DNA of 64,000 nt from Rhabdornis inornatus. Its lineage: Eukaryota; Chordata; Aves; Passeriformes; Rhabdornithidae. The stretch covers positions 4,013,276 to 4,077,275 of the forward strand of contig VWZS01003937.1 in assembly GCA_013397075.1 (NCBI GenBank). The letters are read 5' to 3'. Position numbers and translations under genes: made by a program. Below, in pieces: positions 32,901 to 45,076 of this stretch. The notes beneath the pieces were generated by a model. It did no database searches. It was given only the letters and a program-made list of their open reading frames with translations, and had not been told where the DNA came from. The number at the start of each line of letters is the position of its first letter. Position 1 is the stretch's first letter.

Positions 32901-35900
32901 TTGCTGCTTAGAGGGTCTGCTCTCAAACACGTTCCTGTGAACAAAGGACATGAACTGCCATGGGGATGCTTTTGTATTGTGTATCTCAGTAAGTTCATAA
33001 CTTTCTGTTAAAGGTATAATTATGGAATATCTTTCTTGTGATGTGGCACTTCCAGTGTCAAGATACGATTCTGAAAAACGCACACAAAAGCTTTTAAGTA
33101 ACTTCTCCTAATCTGTGTATTTATAACACAATGTACCCATAAAAGGTATGGGAGTTAGACCCAGACTGAATGACAGATTAGTTCTGTTTCAGGCCTCCTT
33201 CCTAAGATAATAAACCCAGCACTGTAAAAAGGCAAACAAGATCTTAATGCTCTGCTACCCTAAGTGCAAGTCAGAGATATAAACCAAACACTCTGTAAAG
33301 ACCTATCATTTTCAAAATAGAAGGCACCTTAAGAGACATTTATTTCAATATTGAGAGTATTATTTCCAGGAGAAGGAACTAAATGCAAGATTGGTTCCTA
33401 TTTCAGCTTCTAGGACTGGATTGTTGACTGCACAGTTAAGTAAAATTGGGAACCAAAATGGAGCAATTTTCAAACAGAGAAATCTAAACTAAATCTCAAA
33501 AGAATGTTTAGAGATAAAAGAAGTATTCTTTTTAAATACCCATAAATCTACACATCTAACTCAACTAAGGACACATCAAGCTGAAACAATTTTAAAAAAC
33601 CACTTCGCACAAACACTTATTTTAATATACTTCACATTGCCAGTCTGATTTTTAAAACAAATGTTTCAATCCCCCTCTCTCCTGTATGCCTAAACAACCC
33701 CTAAACAGGTAATACCACATATTCAAACTTTACAGCATTAAACCTATACATAGATACATAAACAAATAACAAATAACATACATAAGCAAATAACATAGAG
33801 AAAAAGACTTTTCTGCATTTCTACCAACCTAAAAAATGCAGATGAAAGATTACTGTCTAAAATCTGTGTAGCATTACTTGGCTCACCATCAGTGCAAAAA
33901 CCATTTTAAAGGGCTTTTCCTTTCCTCTTAATTCAGAACTATTAGTCTTTGTAATAGGTGTAATAGCATTTTTACACTTGGCATTTCAACTTTGTATTGA
34001 TTTTAAAGTGAAATATTTTAATGATTTTAATGACTCTACGTCACTTAAGTAGTCAAAAGCAGTCTGGAAAGTACTTTGAACTTACTATGTGATTTACCCA
34101 GAAGTCATGGGTAGGTGTTGGGTTTTCACAGGGTATATTTTTTTGATTGTTGGGTGTTTTCTAAATAAACACAATGCCTTTGTTGGCCAGTATCAGTAGC
34201 CAGTATCAGTGGCCATAAGACAGGCCTTTTAAGCAAACCCAGCTTTTCTGAAGACAAAACAAACTCCTGTACATCATGCAGCACAGTACAGCAAAAGCCC
34301 AACAAGGCTCACAATCTGCAGTATGTAGGACATAAGGTGAAAGCTTGAAGAGTGACTCAAACTTTATGGTAAACTAAAAATTCTTATGTGGGAGGAGGAA
34401 CACATTACAGTGTCACTTTCATGGCACTATCACAGCTTTCTTCAACATCCATGTAATTTGCTTCTTATTCAGAGATAGCACTGCAAACACACTCAGTCAT
34501 GCCTACCTGCCTTCACTTATTCAATATTATCTGTACAAAAGAGATCTTAAATTCCAAGCAAAAATATCAAAGTGTATAATAAAAGCAGTTTTGCAGGAAC
34601 ACATGAAGAATCACATGCCTTATAAACCTCCGCTGGCAAACCAGCATTTCCTTAAGTCATCTCCTCTGATACGCCAACAATGCCTTCCTTCAGACAGTTT
34701 ATCACTGCCTCCCATCTCTATCTTGAAAATAAAATGTTTCACACCAATCACAAGTCAAACTGCCAAGGGAAAAAAATCTGAATTCTTCTGTAATCATAGT
34801 TAAACACAAGCAGATGGGACATGAGGAAAAGCAGAAAGTTCATATTTTCTACTTGTGACATACTGTAAAGCACTGCCAGAGCCAATCTTCATCCTAGACC
34901 AAGAAATCTATTTCACCATTAATAAAAGATGATATTTTAGAAACAGGGCAGCACTACCAATAAAGAAAATACAAGAGTGACAAGTACTTTAAATTCATTA
35001 TCTAATGCAAGTTTGTGATACCAGAGAAATACCATCTCTGTTTTCTAAACCTGATGGCGCTGCCAAGTATTTTCAGGTTTTAGTTTTAATTGACTTGTGT
35101 TTAAAATCACAACATAATCTGCAGTACTGCAAGAGAGCAAAAGCTAAAACAATCAAGTGAAACAAAGAATTTTTTTAATCTTCCGATAGCAAAAAACTAA
35201 GTAAAAATCTTCACATAGTAAAAAAAAGTTGCAGCCCAGGTATTTAATTAACATGACAGCTCCTGCTATACAGAAGTTCTAAACTTGAGTGAACACTGGA
35301 ATCATCCACTCCCACCTTGAATTACGTTGCAATTCTACTTCCAAAATGAACACTAATTCACCTGACTAAATGGTGTCCAATAACTTCTGTATGAGCTTTC
35401 CCCACAAACTTGAGGGGAGAATTCCCAAGAAAATTGAACCAAGTCGTTTGAGATAACCTAGTCTTCCAAGCCATGCAACAACATGAATTTAGACAAAAGC
35501 AGCAGGGGGGAAGAAGTTAGAGAACATGACTCTTTCAATTCTTGTGTGTATCACAGAAATAAGAAATGGAAAAAAAGAAAATTAGTTACCTCATGAAACA
35601 CATCTGGGTTTCCAGGGTTAAAAAGTGATGGCAATTTCTCTTCCAAACCACGTACTATTTCTGGCCACACCGAATTCACTAAGAAATCGTATCCAGGAAC
35701 AATATCTGCTTTTTCACTGAAAAAACAGCAATTAATCTATGGTTATATTTTATTATCAGGCTTCTATTTGGAGGCAGGAATCACTAAAACATAGGCACAC
35801 TACACTAGATGAAATGCAATGAAATTTTTTTTACATATTTACGCTGGTTCACTTAAACTGTTCTTCCTTTGAAGATTCCTTATCTCAATTTGAAGATTCC

Positions 35901-38900
35901 ACAGTCTCATCAAATCCACAGTGTTTTTTGTAACTCTCGAAGTGTTTTAAAAATTTATCATTATATATTTTGCTGGAAAATTAGTACATTTCAGCTGAGA
36001 AATCCTATTATTATTGGCGTAAGTCAAGTTATAATAGCACCAAACTTCCAAGACCTACCAAGTAGGAATAATGCGACTAATGCAATGAAAAGAAGAACCT
36101 TTTTCTAATTGTTCCAAACTGTATTTATACATACTGTGTTTGATCAAAAGACTAAAAGCTACCTTGATTACGAAAACTTAAAAATTGAGAGCAGAAGAGA
36201 TAAAAGCATTCAATTCCAATTTAGTACACCACACTACAAAGTAGAAACATTCCATTATTAAGAACGATTGCTGAGGGATTAAAAGAATTTAAATGTTAGT
36301 AAAACTTAGGAGTCATAAAAAGCTCAGCAATGGATGACTAATTAGAAAAGTAATTCTGCAGTCCCTAGGGGCTACATCCATAGTTCTGCTAATTACAGCA
36401 ACCTACTATATTAACCATGCTGCAAACAGATGAAAAAATGGGTACAATTCAGTAGACCTGAATTATTTAAGCTTGAAAACAGGCAATTTAATTGCATAAG
36501 GAATTAAGCACTTTTTGAGAACACAGTGGAAGCACAAATCAATTAAACCTGTAGTTTTGGTACACATAATGAATCAGTAAAACCTCTGAAGATCATCCGC
36601 ACTTTTCTGATATGCACTAACAACTCAGTAACTTCTGAACCTGTATTTTAATAGCATTATTATGCTCTTCTCCTTGGATGAAGTGTACAATCATATTTAA
36701 TGGGTTCAAAAAAACAAGTTATCTGACACATATTACGCACAGGACTCACTTCTACTACTGAAATACAGGATTATCTTTGTTTCCTCTGAAGGTCTGGGCT
36801 GCAGCATCAGGGAAGTCTGTTCACTGTTTTATTTTGAAAAACACAGGCATGAGATAGGAATCGAACTTGACTATGAATCTTCAGGAAGGGCCAGATAAAT
36901 CATTAGCGCATGAAAGCTGATAATGCAAAGGATTTCAAAGTATACTTGTAACTTCAGTGCAGCTGACAGAAAGCCCAAGATACTTACCTGGAAATTGCTC
37001 CCCCTGTTACTTCCCGCAGGAGACGGCAATGATGAGGAACAAACTCCAACAGTCTATTGTACATAGCCTGGAGACCATTAGGGTGGGATTGCACATACTG
37101 CTCCACCATCACCTGCCAGGAACAGTTCAATGTTAAATGCCAGAAAAGTTAATATAAAATATGCTGTAATGTAAGACTCACAAAATTCTTAACACTATAA
37201 CCTCAAATACTGGGATAGTCAGTATTACTTTTTTAAAATTATGTTTTCCAAGTATAACTTGGCAGATTGAATTATTACGTCCTTTAAAGCAGCACTCTTA
37301 ACTGCCAAGACTGGACTGAAAATGGGAAGGAGGTCCCTTCTTTTAAATGTGAGCCACTGTGTCTGGGTCCCAACGCACTGCCACATCACTGTCGCCCGAA
37401 GCAGTCTGTCAAGTTAAACAGGCAAGCTGTAAAAGCTAATCAAATTCAGAATAAAGTAAGAACTCCTAAATGTTGAGGTGGTTGGTCCAATCCCAAATAC
37501 AGGCAAGTCAAAGCAAAGAATCTTCTGTGACATTGCTAAGCCTTTAATGCAGCTAGCAAATCAGCTTGTCTGGACAGTACCTCATACTCAGTGAAAAGGG
37601 ATAATCTCTGCCATAAAGAGAAGGAAGACAGTAGGAAAAGAACAATAGCTTGTTTCTTGGTATTCTTCCACATGTCTGAACATATTTGCCTCTTGCTACA
37701 CAAACAAGCAGAATGGTGCAGAAGTGGTGAAAGAACAGACCCTGAGAAAACCGAGGGGAAAGTGACATGTCCCCACTGCAGCAGCAGTTACAGCACTTAG
37801 CAGACACCCAATGGAAATTGGTCCTAAATGGGAGAGGTTTGGTTTTTGATTCTTTAGACCAAGAAAAATGGAAGTTAGAAAAACGATCCCAACTGGATAT
37901 AACCTGAAACTGGTGACAGGCAGGTAAGAGAATTCCTCCATCCTTTTTTTCTTAAACAGCAACAACAACCAAAGTGACATTTTGTTGCGGCTCAGTTCTC
38001 CTGCTCTCTCCACAAAGATATTTTGAAGCTGCTAACAAAAGCTGGAGGTTCACAGGAAAAATAATCATGTTTGGAAAACAATTGGAAATTTTTTATGTTA
38101 TCTTACCTCATCTACATATGGTTTTACAAGCACTTGGCCAACTAATGCCTCTGCATCTCGTGTTTTGTCAATTGTTGCATAAGTGCGTAGACAGTGGCGT
38201 ATTATGTCAACATTTGAAGTTTGAAGGCCTTCCAAGAGCAGCCCTTCCAGAGACTGCTGCAACATGGCTGTTATTCCAGCTATACGCTACAAAGAGAATG
38301 AAAATAAAAAGCCAAAATCAAAGCCTTGTCATCATTGTTGAAGTAAATTCATCCAGAAGTACCTAACTCAGCTTTCTATCCTCACTTGAAAAGTACAAAA
38401 GTTTTGATAACTGCCAGTGTTGAACGAACATTAACACAAACTTAATGGGTTACTGATGCTATGTGAGATAGGATTTGTTACAAAAAAACTAAAGGCAATT
38501 ATTTTCTTCTGTATGTTGTAAGTTATATGGTAACTTATATCAGGTCTGCTTATTTCTGAGGAAATAAGTCAATAGTTGTTCTTTGTTCAATGTGACAATA
38601 CACAAAAGATTTACAGTAAGTGACCAGGGAGAACAATTGTAGCATTTATCCCTCACTGTCAGAGACTAAATAGACAGCATATACCCAGCACTACTTGTCA
38701 AATTACCACAAACCAACGACACTGAGTGACACCAGCAAAAACCAAAACAATTAGATTCCTTATGGCTTCTGCCAAACAGCTTCTTCAGTCTACACATACT
38801 TTCCTTTTATGCAAACCATTTTTCCTGATCTCCCATAACACCTTTTCTACTAGATCCAACTCATTGCTACACTATCTGCAGATATACTCCTGGCCCAAGA

Positions 38901-41900
38901 TGGTCCCTACAACTCTGTATTTGAAGAAGTTAAGCAACACATGTTAAGGTAGTCAGAATTGAACTATGAATATAGCCAGACAAATTTCTCCTCTCCCTTT
39001 TTACATGCTGTATTGTGTCCATCCACCCTAAAATGATTCACAGAATTTGTACTGAACATGTGAAGTCAGGAACCCAATTGCTGACTATTATTCTGACGAG
39101 CCTTAGCAACAACAGGTATAGGACGGAAGGCCTGGCAAACACTATTAAGGAAGCGATGTGACAGATGTTCTCCCACCACATGCACTACTCTGCTGCTCAT
39201 GCTCTGCTACTATTATCCAAGTTTGGTAACTCAGTGGCCAGAGGAGCCTTGTAAACTGTCCATGTAAAACATGATTCCTTGGATGTCTGGAGCTGAAACA
39301 AGTTTATACTACCAGCAGGCAGAGGCACAAAGTGAAAAACTGGAATTCTGAACTACCTCACTAGCTTGAAAGCCATTAAGAATGACCCTCATGCTAATCG
39401 CCTTAAAGCATTACCCCATCTCCATATTCACAGCTTTCTTTAAGGACAAGTTTTTATTCATTCCCTCTCCCCACTGAAGGAACAGAAGGAAAAAAATCCC
39501 ACCAAAACACCAATTAATCTTTTACAGTAGGTAAAACAGTATACTGGGAGATTAGTAATGGCCAGCATAATTTCATGAGAAGACAAACTTGAACATATTC
39601 AAGCCAGCCACTGTGTAGACACATTCCATTTATATTCTGGTCTGTACATTACAGCTAACAAAGCCAACATAAATCTCCTCAGTATCAGTAAGCAGGCAAA
39701 CTGCAAGAAACATTAGGCTGACAAAAATGTCTGTCATATTTCCTACTCTTATTCTCAGTAATTTATCCTAAAGAAGTAAGCAAACAGGGCATAAATCCTC
39801 AGACAAAGCAATAGTTCTAGTCAACTGATAAAAATGACCTCATGAAACACATTTTCTCCATAAATTAATTCAATAAATCTCTGTGGAAACAGGCATTTGT
39901 CTTCCAATTAAAGTGGTTTTGCTTGCCTGTGCAAGTGTTGAGTGTCACGCAATACTTACTGGTCTCACTTTGTCTAAAAGGGGCATTCCTTTGCTTTGTA
40001 CTGCATGAAATTGTAGTTGATTAAATTCTGTGGCAATTCTCTCTAAAACTTGTCCAGTTAGAAGTGGACTAAAAGAGAGATGATACAAATGAGAATACAC
40101 AGTTAGATCCTTCCAAAACAACTCACTCTCATGTGTAACAGATAGAGCTCAATTTTTTGTAGTTTAAATATTTTAAATTCTGATATGCACTACTATAATT
40201 ACTGCAATCAAGCAATAATGATCTGGAGCACGCTACATGATCAGCACTGTTTTGCAGCTCTAACATGAAGTGGGTGAAGCAGAAGCTGAGAGGAACATAA
40301 GCTCTTGCCTCAGTAGTATGAAGCACCTTTTTCTAGATGGCAGCTTTATTATCACATGAAAAATCAAGTCTTAATAGAGCTCAGAAACTGCACCAGGTGA
40401 CCTTCACCATCCAGATTTGTTTCTTTCTTACTCTGTCATACAGTAAAACTAAGGACAGTTATCTCTAGAGAAACAGTCCTGGCCTTCTGAAGTCCACATA
40501 ATCCCAATAATGAGCCAAATTTTCAGTTGTTCAAGAACCATCTTAATTGCAAACTTAATTCAGCAAAGTGCCTCACCTGACTGAAAACATCTGCTTTTGT
40601 CCCTCCAAGTATCAACCTACTTTCTGGTACACCTACCCCCCACTACCGTGTGATCCAGCGCACCAAGCTGAAGAGACAGTGTCCTACTGTGTCCTCCTCC
40701 AGCTTAAATTGTACTTGTATCCCAGTCAAGCCTTTCAAGTGCATGATGGTACATGAGCCCAAAACTGGCTGAAAGACACCTTGCAATCCTCAGCAAAGGC
40801 AGAAGTTTGACTGGAATTTATCCCAAACATTTCTTGTACTAGGTTTGCCTTGCCTGCCTTCAGCTATTTTTGCAGCAGACCTTTCACCTACACTTACGCA
40901 GGGAAAACAGGAAAAACTATTTTGTTTCACTTAAAAATGACATTGGAATAAACTGTAGCGAGTATTTCAGACATGACAGGATTTATGACTTCCAATAAAA
41001 TAAAGTAAAATAAAATAACTGCATACCAACTTCAAAAGACTTGCTTACTTGAAAGCACCACGAATAATTTGGAACTTTGGAGTCTGAGTTACGTGTTCTG
41101 TGAATGACTGGCTTGCAGAAGATTAAAACCAAGAAACTACTAAAATTACAGCAATTTATTCCATCAGCGTTACATTTCTAAAGATATATCTTCTACTGCT
41201 TGTATATTCACCTTCAACACCACCATGAAATTAAGTTAGTCCCATCAATTACAGACAAAAATGAACATCCAAAATTTTTTACCTGTTTCCCTCTAATGAG
41301 GACAATTCTTTAGTGCCTTGGGAATGTAGAATCTTCTCAATTTTCTCAACAGACTGAATAACATGAATCAGTCTCAGGACACACATCTGTAATTAAAGAA
41401 AGATTTTTTGTGTCTAGCCCCAATCTCAACTGACATCACCTAAAGAAAATATTCTAGATGGTTTCCTAGTTCTCTGCATTTTTTCTGGTTTAAATTTTAT
41501 CCCTTTATCTTAACACTTGAGTCATGTCTCAGCTGAAGTATTGCTCACGTAAGTCCATAAAACACCAGAAATAAATGTAATAAATGTTTGTCACAGATGT
41601 AGGACAGCCGTCCCATCCCTGACATTTTCAAAGTTAGGCACAAATGTCAGTGTGGCCCCACTCATAAAAATTAAACAGCTGTACTTCAATTCCATCCATA
41701 GTAAGTAAGTTTATATGCTACTGCAGTCAGAAGCAAGAGCAACTATAACTAAAAAAATAATCCAACTAAATCAAACATATGTTTTGGGCAACTACAAAGA
41801 TTTATGATCAACCAGACACTGTAAAATATGAAGTCTGTCAACCAAAACATCAATATATTTTACAAGTACAAAATCCTGCACAGTGTGCATCTAGACAGCC

Positions 41901-44474
41901 TACAACTTTCTAAATTTTCTCTGGGTTAATGGCAAAATCAAAGCCATCCTACAGATGATCTTTTAAAGGTTGTAATTTATCTGTTGTACCTTTTTTCTTC
42001 TAATATCTTCTTGTTTAGTCATCCGGTCATCTACTGCTTGAATTCCTTCACTGACACATGACTTAAGACTCTGTGAGAGAAAAAGTCAGTATGTAAAGCT
42101 TGCTTCCCATATAAGGGTTGAGAAAAACCTAAAAAAAAAAAAATCTAAATTTAAGACACAGATTAATAAGATTATGGGACTAATAAAAGCTAGAGTACAT
42201 CAAGTGAAAAAGCCATAAATACAGCTAAATAACTGAAAGTAGAACCTGCTCCTTAGGTATTGCCACTGCAAATATAATTATTTCCATCAGAACTGTTATT
42301 TTAGTACCTTAGAGAGAAAACAAATTACCTTTTCCGAAAAACAGGCAATCAACCTACTATGTTTTTATGTCTTGCAAATGAAGTTATAAATCAGTTTTAA
42401 ATAGTATTTTTCATGTAATAAGGATTTCTCTATGCTACCCTGTTTTCTGTTAGACATGAAGGGTGTGATATTTTGAAGGCACATTTATGCAGCAAGCATC
42501 CTTTTGAATCAAGATGATCAAAAACTGCCCCTTCCTATAAATATCAAGTCAGTATGGAAAAGCCAGAATAAGATACACCTTCAAGAGGGTGATGTTTTAT
42601 CATAACATAAAGGGACTGTGCTGCATCTGAATTTTCTGCCATCTTTAAGTTACCCAAATATTAAAACAGTTTTGAGATATCTCCATAGACTTGTCTTGCA
42701 AGAGTCTATTCACCTGTCAAATTTAAGAAACTCTTTATGTCTTGGTTGAAATGCACTAGAGAAAACATAAATTTCCTGCAATACAAGTGCTGGAAAACAC
42801 AATGCTTCTCCTACTAGCAATCTAAGTCATCAGTTTTCAAAGAGAAATTTATTTTAACAAATATTAACTAGAGTAGAAGAAGTTCTGTACATCATATGAG
42901 AATGAGCTGAAGTTTACCAAGCTGTTGACAATGATTGTTCTGAACATACCATAACTTCTTCCCTTAACTGTCCCAAGGGTACCGAAAGCTGATTGAGAGC
43001 CTTGTCCATGCCAACCTAAAGAAATCACCACAAACACATTTATTACTTTTTTGATAAGATCATATGTGAATTACTGGCAAAGCCTATCATTTTACAGATA
43101 CTAAAAGAGAACTGAGAAAACACAACTTCCTTTATAATTTCCAGTTTTAAATTCGATGCAAAAATACATTATTTCAAACACAGGCATAAAGATATGAGAC
43201 TGCTTTCACTTAAAGCCAAAGATAAACAAAATTTCCACCTATGAAAATTTTTCCTCTCAGAAGTATAATAAGTCTCAGTCTTTGAATCTGTATAATTGGA
43301 ACAATTACAATTTTCAGACACAAAGTTTCTGAAAAAAAAACTTCTGGGTTTTTTAAGATACTTTGACTATACAAAAAGTTTAAAGATTCCTAAAAGAATC
43401 TTTTAGATTAACCTTACTTTTATCATTGCTATTCTATTTTAATAATTTATTTCCTTCAATTTTAAAAGTGCTGACAGTTTGAAACATTTAAACATCTAAA
43501 ACATTTACTACAGGCCAAGAGCAATTCTGTACAGCACCTAAGTTCTACAGGAATGGTGTCTCAGTGCAAGGATTAGAGACCTCAGTTTAAGACGCCTTAA
43601 ATAATAAAATGCCAAAGTAAAAGTCATATGCTTTTCATATGAAAAATAAAAATCCCACTGAATCACATTAAGCCTGAACTACACAGTACAACCAGTAACA
43701 CTTACTAGATTTGTTGAAAGATTAACAAAATCTGCATAGTCCTTATTTATGAGTTCTACCATAGCAGTTTTAAGGAGTTTGTAATAGAGCTCCAGATCCT
43801 CTCGGAGCTCTTCCAACTGCACACGTTTCCTGCAGTCTGACACAAAATGATCAACATCAAAATCCGCCTGAAAGTGAAACGGGAAAAGAGAGGAGGATGT
43901 AAGTAAACACACAAGGAACACATCCCAAATAAAGTACTCCATATGCCTGTGAGTTGACCAAACTAAAGCTCTAGGGGGCAAAAGGCTTCTTAACGCAGTA
44001 GCTAAACTCTCGTTTTCAGGCTGAAAAGCAGAGTATCGTGGGGCTGAATATCCAAAGACCAGCTCTCCAAAATACAGGAGACTCACAAAACCAAACAAAC
44101 AACGAAACAGCAGCCAGGAGTCGAAATTCAGTACTGAGAACTACTCCAAGCTCTCCAGGCAGTGAGGCCTCTCGCTCCCGTCAGTCCCAGAGCCCGGCCC
44201 CACCCGGGCACGGCCGCCTCCCGGATCCCCCATCAGGACACCCTCGGCGCTTCCCGGAGCCCCCGGCCGGGGCAGGGCCCTGGCGGAGCTACAAATTCCC
44301 GACCAAGGCTCCGGGCCGCTCCGTCCCGCACGGAGCCCGCCACCCCCATCCTCAGGAGGCCCCTCGCCCCTCCGCAACGCTCCAGCCCCGGCGGCCGCCA
44401 CGCACCTTCATGAACTCGTCCTTGTCGAAGCAGAGGTTCTCGGGGCCCCGCGGCAGGTTCATCCTGGCCTCCAT
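17894..44474 (-). CDS. COG2: COG2, conserved oligomeric Golgi complex subunit 2, 18 coding exons
   Basis: Subunit of lobe A (COG1-4) of the COG tether, which captures retrograde vesicles at the Golgi and so maintains glycosylation enzymes there. Cytosolic and peripheral, with no signal peptide or membrane segment. Eighteen exons with GT-AG junctions and matching phases sum to 2217 bp, 738 residues plus stop, the same length as human COG2. The N-terminal part (residues 1-126: NLCFDKDEF, DFDVDHFVSDCRKRVQLEEL, long amphipathic helices) is the COG2 N-terminal domain. The C-terminal part includes ALDVEYFGEQ and the closing AKDQTTTEPS. It is tail to tail with AGT. The span given uses the gene-proximal copy of exons 1-4; an almost identical second copy lies upstream. 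No frameshift or missing exon was found. Confidence 0.97.
18046..18119. repeat. 39-bp tandem duplication next to COG2 exon 18
   Basis: GCTAATTATGCTACTTAAAA at 18046 recurs with one change at 18085; the second unit is slightly shorter. It lies 50 bp upstream of the exon 18 acceptor in transcript orientation. Confidence 0.8.
19626..19806 (-). CDS. COG2: COG2 exon 17
   Basis: Completes codon 645 and encodes 646-705. Includes VKKMEESLKRLKQAR and GGMSDDNKIRLQLALDVEY, nearly identical to human. Donor GTAAGTTA. Confidence 0.96.
22881..23020 (-). CDS. COG2: COG2 exon 16
   Basis: Residues 599-644 and two bases of 645. Encodes YVDSALKPFYRLQ and QWLEGALSEST. Acceptor CTACCAG, donor GTAAGAG. Confidence 0.95.
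23542..23684 (-). CDS. COG2: COG2 exon 15
   Basis: Completes codon 551 and encodes 552-598, with ALEDSKTSLSACVPTLNNRI and EVPRLYRRTNK. Donor GTCAGTG. Confidence 0.95.
24813..24885 (-). CDS. COG2: COG2 exon 14
   Basis: Residues 527-550 plus one base. Encodes IKPKLEMIGFKNMSCI. Acceptor TTTTTCAG, donor GTAAATC. Confidence 0.94.
25690..25890 (-). CDS. COG2: COG2 exon 13
   Basis: Residues 460-526. A Ser-rich, poorly conserved linker (about residues 466-505) is followed by the conserved STQLIYVAADLDKLQ. Donor GTTTGTG is weak but fits the frame and the human exon boundary. Confidence 0.93.
27070..27221 (-). CDS. COG2: COG2 exon 12
   Basis: Completes codon 409 and encodes 410-459, including CWSDQMFLPLLAHRLWKL and QILARYSVF. 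The longest open frame at this place is in another phase; only this phase joins exon 11 and matches COG2. Confidence 0.94.
27937..28001. repeat. Imperfect hairpin with a duplicated arm
   Basis: GATTACAACATGCTTCTAA (27937-27955) is followed by two copies of its near reverse complement, TTAGAAGCACATTGTAATC (27962-27980) and TTAGAAGCATATTGTAATC (27983-28001). It lies in COG2 intron 11. Confidence 0.8.
28487..28548 (-). CDS. COG2: COG2 exon 11
   Basis: The shortest coding exon (62 bp): completes codon 388, encodes 389-408 and one base of 409. Encodes FREIAGALEEALSDTLEEAP. Acceptor TCTCTCAG, donor GTAAAC. Confidence 0.94.
31692..31831 (-). CDS. COG2: COG2 exon 10
   Basis: Residues 342-387 and two bases of 388. 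Encodes ERQCGSQASVKRLRAHPSY and KWNLPVYFQI, among the most conserved stretches of the protein. Donor GTTGGC is non-consensus but joins exon 11 in frame. Confidence 0.95.
35590..35716 (-). CDS. COG2: COG2 exon 9
   Basis: Completes codon 299 and encodes 300-341 with GYDFLVNSVWPEIV and EEKLPSLFNPGNP. Acceptor TTTTTTCAG, donor GTAACTA. Confidence 0.95.
36988..37112 (-). CDS. COG2: COG2 exon 8
   Basis: Residues 258-298 and two bases of 299. Encodes SHPNGLQAMYNRLLEFVPHH and LLREVTGGAIS. Donor GTAAGTA. Confidence 0.95.
38107..38286 (-). CDS. COG2: COG2 exon 7
   Basis: Residues 198-257, phase 0 at both ends. Encodes RIAGITAMLQQSLEGLLLEG and IIRHCLRTYATIDKTRDAEA. Acceptor TTTGTAG, donor GTAAGAT. Confidence 0.96.
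39960..40068 (-). CDS. COG2: COG2 exon 6
   Basis: Completes codon 161 and encodes 162-197 with LLTGQVLERIATEFNQLQFH. Acceptor TCTTTTAG, donor GTAAGTA. Confidence 0.95.
41283..41386 (-). CDS. COG2: COG2 exon 5
   Basis: Residues 127-160 and two bases of 161. Encodes MCVLRLIHVIQSVEKIEKIL. Acceptor AATTACAG, donor GTAAAAA. This is the first exon in transcript order lying outside the duplicated block. Confidence 0.94.
41990..42070 (-). CDS. COG2: COG2 exon 4 (left copy)
   Basis: Residues 100-126 with EGIQAVDDRMTKQEDIRRKK. Acceptor CTCACAG, donor GTACAAC. Duplicate at 44996-45076. Confidence 0.94.
42950..43015 (-). CDS. COG2: COG2 exon 3 (left copy)
   Basis: Residues 78-99, VGMDKALNQLSVPLGQLREE plus VM. 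Acceptor TTCTTTAG, donor GTATGTT. Duplicate at 45956-46021. Confidence 0.95.
43706..43867 (-). CDS. COG2: COG2 exon 2 (left copy)
   Basis: Residues 24-77; 54 codons almost identical to human (DFDVDHFVSDCRKRVQLEEL through DYADFVNLSTNL). Acceptor ACTTTCAG, donor GTAAGTG. Duplicate at 46712-46873. Confidence 0.96.
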
Positions 44475-44640
44475 GCCGGGCCCGCCGCCCGCACCGCCCC
44501 TCGGCCAGCGCGGCGCCGCCGAGCGCCGCAGCCGCCGCAGCGGCCCCTGCAGGGCTCCGGGCGGTGCTGCGGGCGGGTCCCGCTGAGGTGTGGGCCTTCG
44601 GAGCCGGCCTGGCCAGGCTCTGCGGGGACGGCAGAGAATC
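44164..44640 (-). promoter_or_regulatory. COG2: CpG-rich COG2 promoter/first-exon region (left copy)
   Basis: GC-rich, CpG-dense DNA around exon 1, unlike the AT-rich surroundings, as expected for a housekeeping CpG-island promoter. No TATA box is seen near the start. CR1 sequence begins about 170 bp upstream of the ATG. Confidence 0.7.
44406..44474 (-). CDS. COG2: COG2 exon 1 (left copy), start codon
   Basis: Residues 1-23, MEARMNLPRGPENLCFDKDE then FMK; human begins MEKSRMNLPKGP. The donor reads GTGCGTG. An in-frame second Met at residue 5 is an alternative start. Duplicate at 47412-47480. Confidence 0.93.
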
Positions 44641-44886
44641 CGGGGAGCGATTGGGTTGGGAAACGCCTCTGGATCATCTAACCCAACCTGTGACTGAGCA
44701 CCGCTGTGTCAGTTACGTCATGGCTTTGGGTGCCACGTCCAGTCTTCTCTTAAACACCTCTAGAGACAGTGACTCCACCACCTCCCTGGGCAGCCCATTC
44801 CAATGCCTAAGCACTCTTTCTGTGAAGAAAATCCTTCTAATGTCCAGTCTAAACTTTCCCTGGTGCAGATTGAGGCCATTTCCTCT

Positions 44887-44887
44887 N
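44887..44887. other. Single N at the duplication junction
   Basis: The only ambiguous base I noticed. It lies exactly between the two copies of the 3005-bp block, marking an assembly join. Confidence 0.95.
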
Positions 44888-44995
44888 AGTGTGCATCTAG
44901 ACAGCCTACAACTTTCTAAATTTTCTCTGGGTTAATGGCAAAATCAAAGCCATCCTACAGATGATCTTTTAAAGGTTGTAATTTATCTGTTGTAC

Positions 44996-45076
44996 CTTTT
45001 TTCTTCTAATATCTTCTTGTTTAGTCATCCGGTCATCTACTGCTTGAATTCCTTCACTGACACATGACTTAAGACT
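44996..45076 (-). pseudogene. COG2: Duplicate COG2 exon 4 (probable assembly artefact)
   Basis: Same sequence and splice sites as 41990-42070. It should not be annotated as an extra exon. Confidence 0.85.

Larger units (their letters stand above)
17996..44405 (-). other. COG2: COG2 introns
   Basis: Seventeen AT-rich introns, the longest between exons 9 and 10 (31832-35589), 10 and 11 (28549-31691) and 16 and 17 (19807-22880). I found no CR1, LTR or RNA gene in them, only small repeats. The absence of CR1 across about 26 kb contrasts with the cluster just upstream of the gene. Confidence 0.6.
41882..44886. repeat. Left copy of a 3005-bp near-identical tandem duplication
   Basis: Matches 44888-47892 at a constant offset of 3006 with no net indel. 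The one difference I noticed is G at 44286 versus A at 47292. The block spans COG2 exons 4 to 1, the CpG-rich promoter and the start of a CR1 element, and ends mid-CR1 against the N at 44887. Confidence 0.95.

Noticed and set aside
43679..44098. 139-codon - strand frame starting MFGFVSLL
   Set aside because: Only its last part (43867 down to 43706) is COG2 exon 2. The N-terminal portion is intron 1 read through the acceptor.
44038..44586. 182-codon + strand open frame across the COG2 CpG island (and its copy at 47044-47592)
   Set aside because: It runs opposite to COG2 exon 1 through GC-rich DNA where stops are rare. Proline/arginine-rich low-complexity translation; a shadow of the promoter region.
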